Part shown: piece after piece, positions 51,946-60,446 of the stretch
Position numbering within the stretch: the first letter of the stretch is position 1
How the letters are laid out: every line of letters begins with the position of its first letter
Assembly (NCBI RefSeq): GCF_004402695.1
Contig: NZ_SOFL01000012.1
Span: forward strand, 1 to 64,000
Direction of reading: 5' to 3'
Length of the DNA stretch: 64,000 nucleotides
Source: Cryobacterium adonitolivorans
Lineage (GTDB): Bacteria > Actinomycetota > Actinomycetes > Actinomycetales > Microbacteriaceae
Notes under the pieces: generated by a model
What the model was told of the DNA's origin: nothing
Database searches by the model: none
What the model saw: only the letters and a program-made list of their open reading frames with translations
Made by a program: the position numbers and the translations under genes

Positions 51946-52938
51946 TCAGCCGACGGCGCGGCGGCGGCGCAGCACGGCGTCGAGGTCGGTCATGCCGGGT
52001 TCGGTGTCGCCGATGATGCCCATGTTCGCGAACCGGCTCTGCGCCGCCGGAGGGGCGGCCTTGGCGGCGGGGGCGCTGCCGCGGGCGACTGCCGGGCGGG
52101 TGATCGAGGTCACCTCAGATGGGGCGATGGCCTCGGCCATGGCCAACGCGCGACGGTGCAGCTCGGCTTCGGCGGCGGCCTGACGCAGTTGCGCTGCGGC
52201 ATCCACCGACGCCATGGCGGCCTGGGCGATCGATCCCGGGGACAGGTGCAGGGGCTTGGGCAGCGGCTGCGGGGTCCACGGGCTGGGCTGGGCGACGGGC
52301 GCCTCGTCGAAGTGCACGGGCTCGAAGCGCTGGCCGCGGGCGCCGCCGGGCGCGCGGCGGCCGGCGAAGGCATCGGCATCCGCTTCGGCGCGCGGGGCGC
52401 GGGCGGACCGGCTGACGGTGGCGAGTCGGCCGAGGGTGGCGACGGCCGTCACGGCGGCGACCAGGCCGCCGGCCAGGAGAGTCCATACCCCTGCCGAAAG
52501 TATGGTGACCCCTACCACGGAGAACACCAGGCCGATCAGCAGCAGCAAGGTAGAGAGCGCACGCATGGTGCGCAGGCGTTTGGCCTTGCCGGCCGGGGTG
52601 AGCGTCTTGGGTCGGGCGGCGGCGGCGCGCAGCACCGCGGCGCGGCGGGCGGCCGTGGCGGCGTCGCCGGCGGCCTTCGACGCGATCCGGGCGTCCTCCT
52701 CGGCCTGGGCGAGGAGTTTGCGTTGGGCGGACACTCCGCGTGCGCTGGTTTCCACGAGTACCTCCTGGGGAATTTCCGACGTCTCGGCGAGGATCCGCAG
52801 GGTCTGCTGCAGGCGCACGGCGTTACGTTCGGTGGCGAGATACTGGCGGCGTCTCGCCCATGTCGGCATGAGATACGTCACCCAGAGCGCGGCGGCAACG
52901 GCCACCATCACTCCCCCACCCAGGACTTCGCTACTCAT
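51946..52938 (-). CDS. SepX/GlpR-type membrane protein (actinobacterial cell division)
   Basis: 330 residues. An N-terminal helix (about 8-25) ends in W-V-T-Y-L-M-P-T-W-A-R-R, matching the W-x-x-Y-L-x-P-x-W pattern of Streptomyces SepX and Corynebacterium GlpR. Two further helices at about 128-165 follow a coiled-coil. The C-terminal 140 residues are Ala/Pro-rich and disordered. SepX stabilises FtsZ rings, and GlpR is the membrane receptor for the gephyrin-like Glp. The gene lies directly downstream of rimJ and galU, as in those genera, which supports the call. Confidence 0.75.
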   Translation of the reverse strand: MSSEVLGGGVMVAVAAALWVTYLMPTWARRRQYLATERNAVRLQQTLRILAETSEIPQEVLVETSARGVSAQRKLLAQAEEDARIASKAAGDAATAARRAAVLRAAAARPKTLTPAGKAKRLRTMRALSTLLLLIGLVFSVVGVTILSAGVWTLLAGGLVAAVTAVATLGRLATVSRSARAPRAEADADAFAGRRAPGGARGQRFEPVHFDEAPVAQPSPWTPQPLPKPLHLSPGSIAQAAMASVDAAAQLRQAAAEAELHRRALAMAEAIAPSEVTSITRPAVARGSAPAAKAAPPAAQSRFANMGIIGDTEPGMTDLDAVLRRRRAVG

Positions 52939-52992
52939 GCTCCCTAACGTATGAGTCGCGGGACCTTCCGTGCCTGATTACCGGGGGGTGTG

Positions 52993-53652
52993 TCACTTGT
53001 CGGCCACCTGCAGCGGTTGCGCGGCGGCCGCCCTGTCGTACTCGTTCACGGCTGCCAGGCCGATCGGCACCCGGCCGTCCTGCCACCGGCGCAGCAGGCC
53101 GCCGCGCACCTCCTCGGCCACCAGGCCGAACGCGAAGTGGTCGCGCCAGGCGCCGTTGATGTGGATGAACCGGCGGCGCAGCCCCTCGTACCGGAAGCCG
53201 AGCTTCTCGACGACCCGCAGCGACGGCGCGTTCTCCGGCCGGATGCAGATCTCCATCCGGTGCAGGCCGAGCTGGGCGAAGCAGTAGTCGGTGGCCAGGG
53301 CCACGGCAATCGGCGTGATCGACCGGCCGGCGAATTTCTCGCCGACCCAGTAGCCGATCGACGCGCTGGATAGCGATCCCCAGGTGATCGACGACACATT
53401 CAGCTGCCCGGCGAGTTCGCCGTTGTACTCCACCAGGAACGGCAGCCCGCCGCCCGTGCGCGAGTGCGCAAGCAGGCTGCGGATGCTGGCCCGGGTGTCA
53501 AAGGACATCGGCGCGTACGGGCTGGTTGCCTCCCAGGTGCGCAGCCAGGACCGGTTCTCCATGAGCTCACGCTCGAGGGCCCTGGCATCGCGCAACCGGA
53601 TCGGGCGCAGGGTCACGGCCCCCTCACGGAGCGTAGGAATCGCGGTCGGCAC
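52993..53652 (-). CDS. rimJ: GNAT-family N-acetyltransferase (RimJ-like)
   Basis: 219 residues. The RimJ/RimL pattern is LREGAVTLRPIRLRDA at the start, LGSLSSASIGYWVGEKFAGRSITPIAVALATDYCFAQLGLHRMEICIRPEN and VVEKLGFRYEGLRRRFIHINGAWRDHFAF, including the acetyl-CoA-binding region and the H-R-x-E-x-x-x-x-P-E-N hallmark. It would acetylate protein N-termini, possibly ribosomal S5. Its position between galU and the sepX-like gene is standard for actinobacteria. Confidence 0.88.
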   Translation of the reverse strand: MPTAIPTLREGAVTLRPIRLRDARALERELMENRSWLRTWEATSPYAPMSFDTRASIRSLLAHSRTGGGLPFLVEYNGELAGQLNVSSITWGSLSSASIGYWVGEKFAGRSITPIAVALATDYCFAQLGLHRMEICIRPENAPSLRVVEKLGFRYEGLRRRFIHINGAWRDHFAFGLVAEEVRGGLLRRWQDGRVPIGLAAVNEYDRAAAAQPLQVADK

Positions 53653-53729
53653 GATGAACCCGTCTACTTGGGGGCCGAAGCCCGATGATGACCGAATCTT
53701 AGTCCGGTGCCGACCTGATCAAACGCGCG

Positions 53730-54623
53730 CTACTTGAGGGTGGCGGTGAACTCCTGCAGCCAGGGACGCAGTTCCACGCCGAGGTCCTCCCGGTCGACGG
53801 CGAGCTGGATGATCGCCTTGATATAGTCGAGCCGGTCGCCGGTGTCGTAGCGGCGGCCGCGGAAGATGACACCGTAAACGCCGCCGGTGGTCTCGGGGTT
53901 GACGGCCATCTCCTGCAGGGCGTCGGTGAGCTGGATCTCGTTGCCCTTGCCCGGCTTGGTGTGTTCGAGCACGTCGAAGACCTCGGGGCGCAACACGTAC
54001 CGGCCGATGATGGCCAGGTTCGACGGGGCATCTTCTGCCGCCGGCTTCTCGACCAGACCGGTGATGCGCACCACGTCGGGGTCGTCAGTCTTCTCGATCG
54101 CGGCCGCACCGTAGAGGTGGATCTGCGATGGGTCGACCTCGAGCAGGGCGACGATGCTGGTGTTGCGGGTGATCTGCTCGGAGAGCATCTTGTCGAGCAG
54201 CGGGTCACGGGCGTCGATGATGTCGTCACCGAGCAGCACGGCGAAGGGTTCGTTGCCCACGTGCATCTTGGCGCGGAGCACCGCGTGGCCGAGGCCCAGC
54301 GGATCGCCCTGGCGCACGTAGTGCATGTCGGCGAGGTCGGTGGACTCGTTCACCTTGGCCAGGCGGTCGCGGTCACCCTTCTGGATGAGCACCGCCTCGA
54401 GCTCGGTGACCCGGTCGAAATGGTTCTCCAGGGCATTCTTATTTCGGCCGGTGATCATGAGCACATCGGTCAGGCCGGCGGCTACGGCCTCTTCGACCAC
54501 GTACTGGATTGCGGGCTTGTCGACGACGGGTAGCATTTCCTTGGGCATCGCCTTGGTTGCCGGCAGAAACCGGGTTCCCATACCGGCAGCGGGAATAACG
54601 GCCTTTGTAATGTGAGTAACCAT
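53730..54623 (-). CDS. galU: UTP-glucose-1-phosphate uridylyltransferase
   Basis: 297 residues. The nucleotidyltransferase opening VIPAAGMGTRFLPATKAMPKEMLPVVDKP, the DDIID metal site, EKPAAEDAPSNLAIIGRYVL and RRYDTGDRLDYIKAIIQLA are diagnostic of GalU. It makes UDP-glucose for cell-wall and exopolysaccharide synthesis. The ATG at 54623 is six nt downstream of a TAACCT -10-like box, so the message may be leaderless. It is transcribed divergently from the fthC-like gene. Confidence 0.97.
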   Translation of the reverse strand: MVTHITKAVIPAAGMGTRFLPATKAMPKEMLPVVDKPAIQYVVEEAVAAGLTDVLMITGRNKNALENHFDRVTELEAVLIQKGDRDRLAKVNESTDLADMHYVRQGDPLGLGHAVLRAKMHVGNEPFAVLLGDDIIDARDPLLDKMLSEQITRNTSIVALLEVDPSQIHLYGAAAIEKTDDPDVVRITGLVEKPAAEDAPSNLAIIGRYVLRPEVFDVLEHTKPGKGNEIQLTDALQEMAVNPETTGGVYGVIFRGRRYDTGDRLDYIKAIIQLAVDREDLGVELRPWLQEFTATLK

Positions 54624-54674
54624 GGCCTTAGGTTAGCGGCTACCGGTATTGGTTACGCACCTAGGATGACTTGT
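54624..54674. promoter_or_regulatory. divergent promoter region galU / 5-formyl-THF cyclo-ligase
   Basis: TAGGAT (54662-54667) lies seven nt before the ATG at 54675, and on the other strand TAACCT (54635-54630) lies six nt before the galU ATG. Both positions fit leaderless transcription. TTAGGTTAGC (54627-54636) resembles one half of an iron box but the second half is poor. Confidence 0.4.
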
Positions 54675-55253
54675 ATGGATTCTGACATCGAGCACCGCAA
54701 GCGGGCGCTCCGCGCAGACCTGCGGGAGCGCCGCCACACCATGACCGCGGCAGAGCGCGAAGCGGCAACCGCGGGGTTCACCGAGAACCTGCAGAGCATC
54801 GTCACCGACCTTTCCGCCCGGTCGATCACCTGTTATCTTTCCAGCCCGACCGAGCCGAACACCCGCCCGTTCGTCAACTGGGCCGAGGCCAGGGGCATCC
54901 GGGTGTTGTTCCCGGTGTCGCGGGACGACGGCCTGCTCGACTGGACCGTCGGCGAGGAGGAGACCGAGGTGCAGGGCATCTCGGGCGCGCCGGAGCCCCA
55001 GGGCGAACTGCTCGGCCCCATCGCGATCAACGACGTCGACCTGATCATCGTGCCCGCGGCGGCCATCGACAGGACCGGGCTGCGAATGGGTTGGGGTCGC
55101 GGCTATTTCGACAAGACTCTCGGGTCGATGGAGAAATGCCCGCCGGTGTACGCCGTGGTCTACGACAATGAGTATGTCGACGACGTTCCCCGGGAGGTGC
55201 ACGACCAGCCGGTGAACGGCCTCGTCACCCCTACTCGCATCGTCGTCTTCTAG
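54675..55253 (+). CDS. 5-formyltetrahydrofolate cyclo-ligase
   Basis: 192 residues from the ATG at 54675, chosen over the upstream start at 54612, which overlaps galU. The N-terminal KRALRADLRERRHTM (phosphate/substrate contact), the central PVSRDDGLLDW, and RMGWGRGYFDKTL (the G-R-G-x-G-Y-Y/F-D ATP loop) are family signatures. It converts 5-formyl-THF to methenyl-THF with ATP. Followed closely by fmdB-like and mscL genes in a common actinobacterial order. Confidence 0.93.
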   Translation: MDSDIEHRKRALRADLRERRHTMTAAEREAATAGFTENLQSIVTDLSARSITCYLSSPTEPNTRPFVNWAEARGIRVLFPVSRDDGLLDWTVGEEETEVQGISGAPEPQGELLGPIAINDVDLIIVPAAAIDRTGLRMGWGRGYFDKTLGSMEKCPPVYAVVYDNEYVDDVPREVHDQPVNGLVTPTRIVVF

Positions 55254-55309
55254 ACTTTCCCGATCGGCACCTGCCGTTCAGCCCCGCACACCCCAAACCG
55301 AAAGACGCA

Positions 55310-55684
55310 GTGCCTACCTATTCCTACCGTTGCACCGAGTGCGACACCGCCTTCGACATCCAGCAGGCGTTCACCGACAACACGCTCACCGAGTGCCCCG
55401 CCTGCGGCGGCAAGCTGCGCAAGGTCTACTCGTCGATCGGCGTGAGCTTCACCGGCTCCGGCTTCTACCGCAACGACTCGCGCGCCGAGTCCAGCGGCAA
55501 GTCCTCGCTCTCCGCCGAGAAGGGCGCCAAGAAGACGGACTCAACCTCGTCCGAGTCATCTTCGGCCAAGCCCGCCGAGAAGAGCAGCACACCGGCCGCG
55601 TCGACCAGCGCGTCGTCCTCTGGCGGATCGAGCTCCGGCTCCTCGTCCAGTTCGACGCCCACCGCGGCGCCGAAGGCATCCTGA
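55310..55684 (+). CDS. FmdB-family zinc-ribbon protein
   Basis: 124 residues from a GTG at 55310. Residues 1-60 hold the single zinc ribbon: YRCTECDTAFD and TECPACGGKLRKVYS, then GVSFTGSGFYRND. The remainder is a Ser/Ala/Lys-rich low-complexity tail that is typical in length but variable in sequence. Function is not established beyond metal binding. It lies 56 bp downstream of the cyclo-ligase and 47 bp upstream of mscL, probably one operon. Confidence 0.88.
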   Translation: MPTYSYRCTECDTAFDIQQAFTDNTLTECPACGGKLRKVYSSIGVSFTGSGFYRNDSRAESSGKSSLSAEKGAKKTDSTSSESSSAKPAEKSSTPAASTSASSSGGSSSGSSSSSTPTAAPKAS

Positions 55685-55731
55685 CCCTCCCCCTCTCGAA
55701 CCCGCAGCACCGCACCAGAAAGATCCCAGCC

Positions 55732-56223
55732 ATGATCAACGGTTTCAAAGAATTCATAATGCGCGGCAACGTCATCGAACTGGCCGTTGCCGTCGTCATC
55801 GGCGCCGCGTTCACCGGCCTGGTCAACGCGATCGTCACCGGAATCTTCAACCCATTGATCGCCGCGATCTTCAACGCGGACACCCTGAAGAACTCCCTGA
55901 CCGTTCCGCTGGGCGACGCCGAGCTGTCCTTCGGCCTGGTCCTTGCCGCGCTGATCCAATTCCTCCTGGTCGCGGCCGTGGTGTACTTCGCGTTCGTGAT
56001 GCCGCTGAACACGCTCAAGGAGAACCAGGCTCGTCGTCGTCAGGCCGGCGTACCACTGGACCCGAAGAAGAACCCTGTCACCGACCTGGACCTGCTCACC
56101 GAGATCCGCGATCTGCTCGCCGCCTCGACCGGCGCCGAGACCGTGTCCTCCCGTACCGCCGCCGCGCCACTGGCCGATGCCACCGCGGCGCGCCCGGCCG
56201 AGAACGCCAAGCACACCCTCTAA
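55732..56223 (+). CDS. mscL: large-conductance mechanosensitive channel
   Basis: 163 residues. The N-terminal MINGFKEFIMRGNVIELAVAVVIGAAF, the first helix/periplasmic loop and the second helix QFLLVAAVVYFAFVMPLNTLKE are characteristic. The C-terminal cytoplasmic bundle LLTEIRDLL ends at about residue 127. A 35-residue Ala/Thr-rich tail is longer than in E. coli MscL. It opens under membrane tension to release solutes during osmotic downshock. Confidence 0.95.
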   Translation: MINGFKEFIMRGNVIELAVAVVIGAAFTGLVNAIVTGIFNPLIAAIFNADTLKNSLTVPLGDAELSFGLVLAALIQFLLVAAVVYFAFVMPLNTLKENQARRRQAGVPLDPKKNPVTDLDLLTEIRDLLAASTGAETVSSRTAAAPLADATAARPAENAKHTL

Positions 56224-56266
56224 CCCATCCGCACGCGCGGCACAACCCGCCGACGTTCTGCACCTG

Positions 56267-56296
56267 GCCCCTTGGATGCGCTCCAAGGGGCTTTTT
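56267..56296 (+). terminator. Rho-independent terminator after mscL
   Basis: GCCCCTTGGA (56267-56276) and TCCAAGGGGC (56282-56291) form a perfect 10-bp stem with a 5-nt loop, followed by TTTTT (56292-56296). Confidence 0.93.
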
Positions 56297-56321
56297 GCGA
56301 CATCTCGCGGATGCGCTGGTC

Positions 56322-56382
56322 ACCGACTCGCCGCGATCTCCCCCTTGAGCGAGCGCTGTGGGGCACTTTGCGATGACTCGCG
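56322..56382. repeat. 61-bp palindromic element, family II, diverged copy
   Basis: It contains GACTCGCCGCGATC and GAGCGCTG...GGGGCACTTTGCG...ACTCGCG in the same order and spacing as the copy at 12109-12169. The right half is well preserved, the left is degraded. It is intergenic, between mscL and the small gene at 56402. Confidence 0.45.
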
Positions 56383-56401
56383 AGCCGCGGACCCGGCGCG
56401 G

Positions 56402-56698
56402 CTACCAGTGGGGCGGTTTATCCTGTCGCAGGCGGGCGTCGTTCGGGCTCGTGGAGGAGCCGTTGCCGGAGGTCTGCCCGCCCTCTTCGCGGGAGGGTGG
56501 CTCCGGGCTGGGGTCGGTGTCCGGTGCGGGCGTCAGGCGCGCCCGGCGGGCGCCGGCCGACTTGACCACCGACTGTCGCGGCTGGGCGGCCTCGGCGACG
56601 CCGACGGATGCCGCGGGCACGACCGCGGGCACCTCCGCGGGCACGGTCGCGCCCACGGACCCGGCGTCGCCCTCAGGTTCCGCCGCTGGGTCAGGCAC
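56402..56698 (-). CDS. small disordered protein coupled to the helicase-like gene, 98 aa
   Basis: The GTG at 56698 overlaps the end of the 1251-aa gene by 8 nt, so translation is probably coupled. The product is Pro/Ala/Glu/Ser-rich and lacks hydrophobic segments. Its last 12 residues, DARLRQDKPPHW, resemble a conserved tail that I recall from short actinobacterial proteins encoded after such helicases. If real, the tail may be a binding motif. The gene is otherwise unrecognised. Confidence 0.5.
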   Translation of the reverse strand: MPDPAAEPEGDAGSVGATVPAEVPAVVPAASVGVAEAAQPRQSVVKSAGARRARLTPAPDTDPSPEPPSREEGGQTSGNGSSTSPNDARLRQDKPPHW

Positions 56699-59600
56699 GA
56701 TGCGCCGGACCGTCCGACCCTTCGGTCGGCGTGAGGCCCGCGAGGGCGGCGACGCGGGCCGCGACGGCATCCGGGTTGCTGAACAGTTCGAAGCTGTGCA
56801 CACGCAGGTAGTGCCAGCCCAGGCGCCGCAGCACCTCGGGGCGCAGCCGCAGCGACTCGCGCAGGCTGGCCCGGTTGACCACGGCGTCGGTCTCCACGAC
56901 CACGGCGCGGCCGGCGTGCGACGCGGCCAGGGCGAGCTTGCCGCGGTGCCCGAGGGAGACGGTGAGGCCCTTGCGTTCGAGGCGGCGGCCCAGGTCGACG
57001 AGCATGGCCTCGCGGGCATCCGGCACGGCCACCTCGTTGCGGCGCGCTTCGGTCTCGGTGAGCACCTGCGACAGCGCCAGGATGCCGTGCCGCTGCCGGT
57101 CGGCGTCGATGTCGATCGGGCGGAAGCACGAGACGATGTCCATCGCCCGGCGGGCGCGGGTCATGCCGATCGCGAGCAGGCGTTCGCCGCCGGGTTCGCC
57201 GAGCGAGCCGAAGTTGCTCAGCAGTCGCCCGTGCGGGGTGCGTCCGTAGCCGATGGAGAAGATCACCCGGTCGCGGCTCTGCGCCACGGCCTGCTCGAGG
57301 GTGAGCACCGTGAACGGTTCGGCGCGGTCTTTGAGGATGAAGTCGCTCAAGTCGGTGCGCTTGGAGAACGCGGCCAGCACAGCCTGGTGCACCCGCACGG
57401 CGTGGCGGGCGCTCGCCGTGATGACCATGAGCGATTCGCGGGGCCGCTTGACGGCGTGGTCCATGACCAGGTCGACGACCTTCGCCACCTCGGCATCGAC
57501 GCTCTCCACGGCGCCGCTGTCGACGTCGGGCATGCCGTGGCCGCCCTTGACGTAGTTGAGGGTGAGGCTGCCGTGACCCAGGAAGCTGCCCGCCCAGGGC
57601 AGCGAATCGATGCGGCCGCCGTAGAAGCGGTGGTTCACCAACTCGGCGAGGTCCTCGCCGCCGGCCCGGTAGCTGCGGGTCAGGGTGAGGGTGGGCAGCA
57701 GTTCGCCCAGGCGGGCCAGGGCGGAGTCGGCGTGCAGGGCGTCGACGTTGGTCACCTGCGGGCTCGGCACCTCGGAGGGTTCGACGATTCCGGTCTCGAA
57801 GCCGGACGGCGTCTGGGTGACGGGGTCGCCGAACGCCACAACCTGCTTGGCGCGGCGGATCGCTCCAACGTTTTCGGCGAGGGTGGTCGCGCCGGCGTCG
57901 ACGAGGAGCACGGCGTCGAAGGTCATCTTGTCGTCCAGCGCGGCGACCTCGTACGGCGAGGCCAGCCAGACCGGGGCAAGAACCCGGCCCAGGTGCGGCG
58001 AGACTTCGTTGATACGGGCCGGCGTGGCGCGGTCGGCGCGCAGCAGCCGGCGCAGCTGGTCGGCCTCCTCGGGCCAGTCGACCACACCGATCTTCCAGGT
58101 TTCGGCGAGCAGCCAGGCCAGGATCTGCCCGGTGGTAGAGGCGTGCGCCTCGTCGACGAGCTTGAAGTCGGCTTCGAGCCTGTCGAGCACCTGGGTGTTG
58201 GCGTTGAGCAGGGCCTTGTCGCCGCCCAGCATCACCTCGAGCACGGACTGCCACCAGGCGAGTTCGAGCTCGGCGGCGACATCCTTCTCCGACACGTGGC
58301 GCTGGGAGAGGTCGGTCATCAGCGGGTCGAGGTTGTGCTCGCGCAGGGTGGCGAGCAGGGCGGTGCGCTCGTGCAGGTTGGCGAGCACCTCGCTCTCGGC
58401 GGCGAGCCCGGACATGGTGTGCACGAGGTCGCGCAGGGGCCGGGAGACCAGCTGGCGCGGGGTGCCGGTGTTGCCCAGCGGCACGTCGAGCTTGCCGAGG
58501 TCCTCCGCGACGCGCTGGAAGGCGACGTGAACGTCGTTGATGCCGACCGGCACCTCCGGGGTGACGCCGGCGGCGGCGTACCGCTGCCACAGGGTGCGCT
58601 GCTGCTGGATGCGCCGCAGGCTCTCGTTCATGTCGCTCACGTGCACGCCGGGTCGCAGGTACTCGTCGGCGAGCTTGCGCAGCCGACGACGGTTGGCGCT
58701 GGTCATCTCGGGCGAATCGCGGCGCGCGGAGGTGGCGGCGATCAGTTCGGTCAGCGACCTGTCGAACACGGCGGGCTGGAACTTGTCCAGAGTCTCGCGG
58801 ATGTCCAGCAGCAGGCGCAGATAGATGCCCAGCTCGTGCACGGTCTCGAACGGGCGCAACTGGGTCTGGCCGACGAGGTGACCGGCGCGCTCGAGCAGCC
58901 GGGGCAGGTCGGTCTGGCTCAGGCGCTTGGCCAGTTCGTGGGACGCGCCGGCGTCGGCGGTGGAGGTGAAGGAGGCGCCGTACCAGGGCGAGTCGCCGGG
59001 TCCGTAGCGGAACTGGCCGAGCACGGCTGCCTTGATCAGGATCGCTGCGGCGCTGGCCCGGTCGTGGGAGAGGCGTTCCAGGGCGACCCTGTCGAGCCGG
59101 GCGGTCGTCGACGGCGGCGCCGGCAGCTGGGCGAGCCTGGCCAGTTCGCCGAGCGCGTCGAGCACCGACACGCCGAGCGCGCCATCCTTGCGGGTGAGCG
59201 CCGCCCTGTAGTCCAGCAGAACCTTGCGCAGGCGCACGAGGGCGTCATCGACGTCGCCGACCCGCGGCTGGGTGCACTTCTCGTTGCGGGTGATCGACTG
59301 GATCAGGTCGCGGCGCAGGGTACGCGGGGTGACGGCGACGCCGGGCAGGCCCACCTGGACGAGGCGGTGGGCGATGCCGTCGAGGCTGGAGCGGCGGGCG
59401 CTGACCACGAGCACGCGCTTGTGCTGCGCGATGAGCGAGCCGATGGCGTTGACGATGGTCTGGGTGCCGCCGGTGCCGGGCAGGGTCTTCACGACCAGCG
59501 AGTTGCCGGCGCTGATCTGCGCGACGACGTTCTCCTGCTCGGCGTCGGCATCCAGCAGCAGAGTGTCGGTGCCGGGCGGGCGCACGTCCTGAGCGATGGG

Positions 59601-60446
59601 CAGCACCGGATTGTAGGCCATCTCGATGGTGCGCTTGGCGGTGGGGTTGCCGGCGACGGCGTCGAGCACCGGATGTGTGAGCTTCTGCGCGTCGGTGGCC
59701 ATGGCCCGGCCGACGTCCGCGAAGGAGGACGCCACCAGGCGCGGCACGACGTTGAACCAGGGCAGGTGCGAGGTGAGGCCGCGCAGCCGGTCGATCACCG
59801 GTTGGGGCTTGAACGCACCGTTGGTCACGGCGAGCGCCACGAACGCGTCGGCGTCCAGGGTGATCTGGAACTGGTCGTGCAGCGCCCGCGCCAGTTCCGG
59901 GTTGAGGAACGGCTGGCCCTTGAGCTTGAGTTCGAAGTCGCGGCCGTAACGGCGGATGGCCAGGGGGCGCAGCAGCACCGGTGCGGTGAACTCCACGTCG
60001 CCGTAACGCCACTGGGCCAGCCCGATGGCCAGGTGCACCGATTCGATGCCGCGCATCGAACGCAGTTCGATGCCCTTCTGGGTGATTTCGTTGGCGGCCA
60101 GGCGCGCGTTGCGCAAAGCCAGCTCGTCACGGATGAGGTTGGAGAGAAGAGTGGTCTTGCCGGTGATGAACTGCGGCAGGCCGCCGGGGTGAGTGGCGCT
60201 GAGCTCGATGCGGGAGCGCGGGCTGTCGCCGAAGTGCAACAGCGGAGAGTGGCCACCGACGTCGGAGAGTTCGTCGCGCCAGCGTTGCCAGGTGGGTTCG
60301 GCGATGTTCCCGGCCACCAGCGCCGGGTCTCCCAGGCTCACCGAGTCCGGGGAGGTCGCGAGACGCGAGTCGGCTGACGGCGAGTCGGAGTAATCCGACG
60401 CAAAGTCGTCATCTTCTGGTTTTCTATCGAGGCGCCACACACCCAC
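56691..60446 (-). CDS. SF1-helicase-like protein with degenerate ATPase motifs and C-terminal nuclease-like domain
   Basis: 1251 residues from a GTG at 60446. The N-terminal 300 residues resemble the DUF4011-type region of giant SF1 helicases. The P-loop position reads PGTGGTQT (323-330) instead of P-G-T-G-K-T-Q-T. The Walker B position near residue 850 reads VLLVDAGATTLAE instead of a D-E-A-S motif. Later helicase blocks remain: RAKQVVAFGDP, RSYRAGGEDLAELVNHRFYGGRI, RDRVIFSIGYGRTPHGRLLSNFGSLGEPGGERLLAIGMTRARR. The last 110 residues (VPDAREAMLVDLGRRLERKG, GWHYLRVHSFELF) look like a Vsr/MTES_1575-type restriction fold. It is likely a nucleic-acid-binding protein, but helicase activity is doubtful. 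Confidence 0.8.
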   Translation of the reverse strand: MGVWRLDRKPEDDDFASDYSDSPSADSRLATSPDSVSLGDPALVAGNIAEPTWQRWRDELSDVGGHSPLLHFGDSPRSRIELSATHPGGLPQFITGKTTLLSNLIRDELALRNARLAANEITQKGIELRSMRGIESVHLAIGLAQWRYGDVEFTAPVLLRPLAIRRYGRDFELKLKGQPFLNPELARALHDQFQITLDADAFVALAVTNGAFKPQPVIDRLRGLTSHLPWFNVVPRLVASSFADVGRAMATDAQKLTHPVLDAVAGNPTAKRTIEMAYNPVLPIAQDVRPPGTDTLLLDADAEQENVVAQISAGNSLVVKTLPGTGGTQTIVNAIGSLIAQHKRVLVVSARRSSLDGIAHRLVQVGLPGVAVTPRTLRRDLIQSITRNEKCTQPRVGDVDDALVRLRKVLLDYRAALTRKDGALGVSVLDALGELARLAQLPAPPSTTARLDRVALERLSHDRASAAAILIKAAVLGQFRYGPGDSPWYGASFTSTADAGASHELAKRLSQTDLPRLLERAGHLVGQTQLRPFETVHELGIYLRLLLDIRETLDKFQPAVFDRSLTELIAATSARRDSPEMTSANRRRLRKLADEYLRPGVHVSDMNESLRRIQQQRTLWQRYAAAGVTPEVPVGINDVHVAFQRVAEDLGKLDVPLGNTGTPRQLVSRPLRDLVHTMSGLAAESEVLANLHERTALLATLREHNLDPLMTDLSQRHVSEKDVAAELELAWWQSVLEVMLGGDKALLNANTQVLDRLEADFKLVDEAHASTTGQILAWLLAETWKIGVVDWPEEADQLRRLLRADRATPARINEVSPHLGRVLAPVWLASPYEVAALDDKMTFDAVLLVDAGATTLAENVGAIRRAKQVVAFGDPVTQTPSGFETGIVEPSEVPSPQVTNVDALHADSALARLGELLPTLTLTRSYRAGGEDLAELVNHRFYGGRIDSLPWAGSFLGHGSLTLNYVKGGHGMPDVDSGAVESVDAEVAKVVDLVMDHAVKRPRESLMVITASARHAVRVHQAVLAAFSKRTDLSDFILKDRAEPFTVLTLEQAVAQSRDRVIFSIGYGRTPHGRLLSNFGSLGEPGGERLLAIGMTRARRAMDIVSCFRPIDIDADRQRHGILALSQVLTETEARRNEVAVPDAREAMLVDLGRRLERKGLTVSLGHRGKLALAASHAGRAVVVETDAVVNRASLRESLRLRPEVLRRLGWHYLRVHSFELFSNPDAVAARVAALAGLTPTEGSDGPAHRA

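Noticed and set aside
54627-54645. Iron box between galU and the cyclo-ligase gene
   Set aside because: Only the first half (TTAGGTTAGC) matches; the second half GGCTACCGG does not. Neither gene is an iron function.
56358-60377. 1339-residue open frame on the plus strand
   Set aside because: It is the exact antisense of the helicase-like gene, whose frame carries helicase motifs. The plus frame is low-complexity with no recognisable domain.
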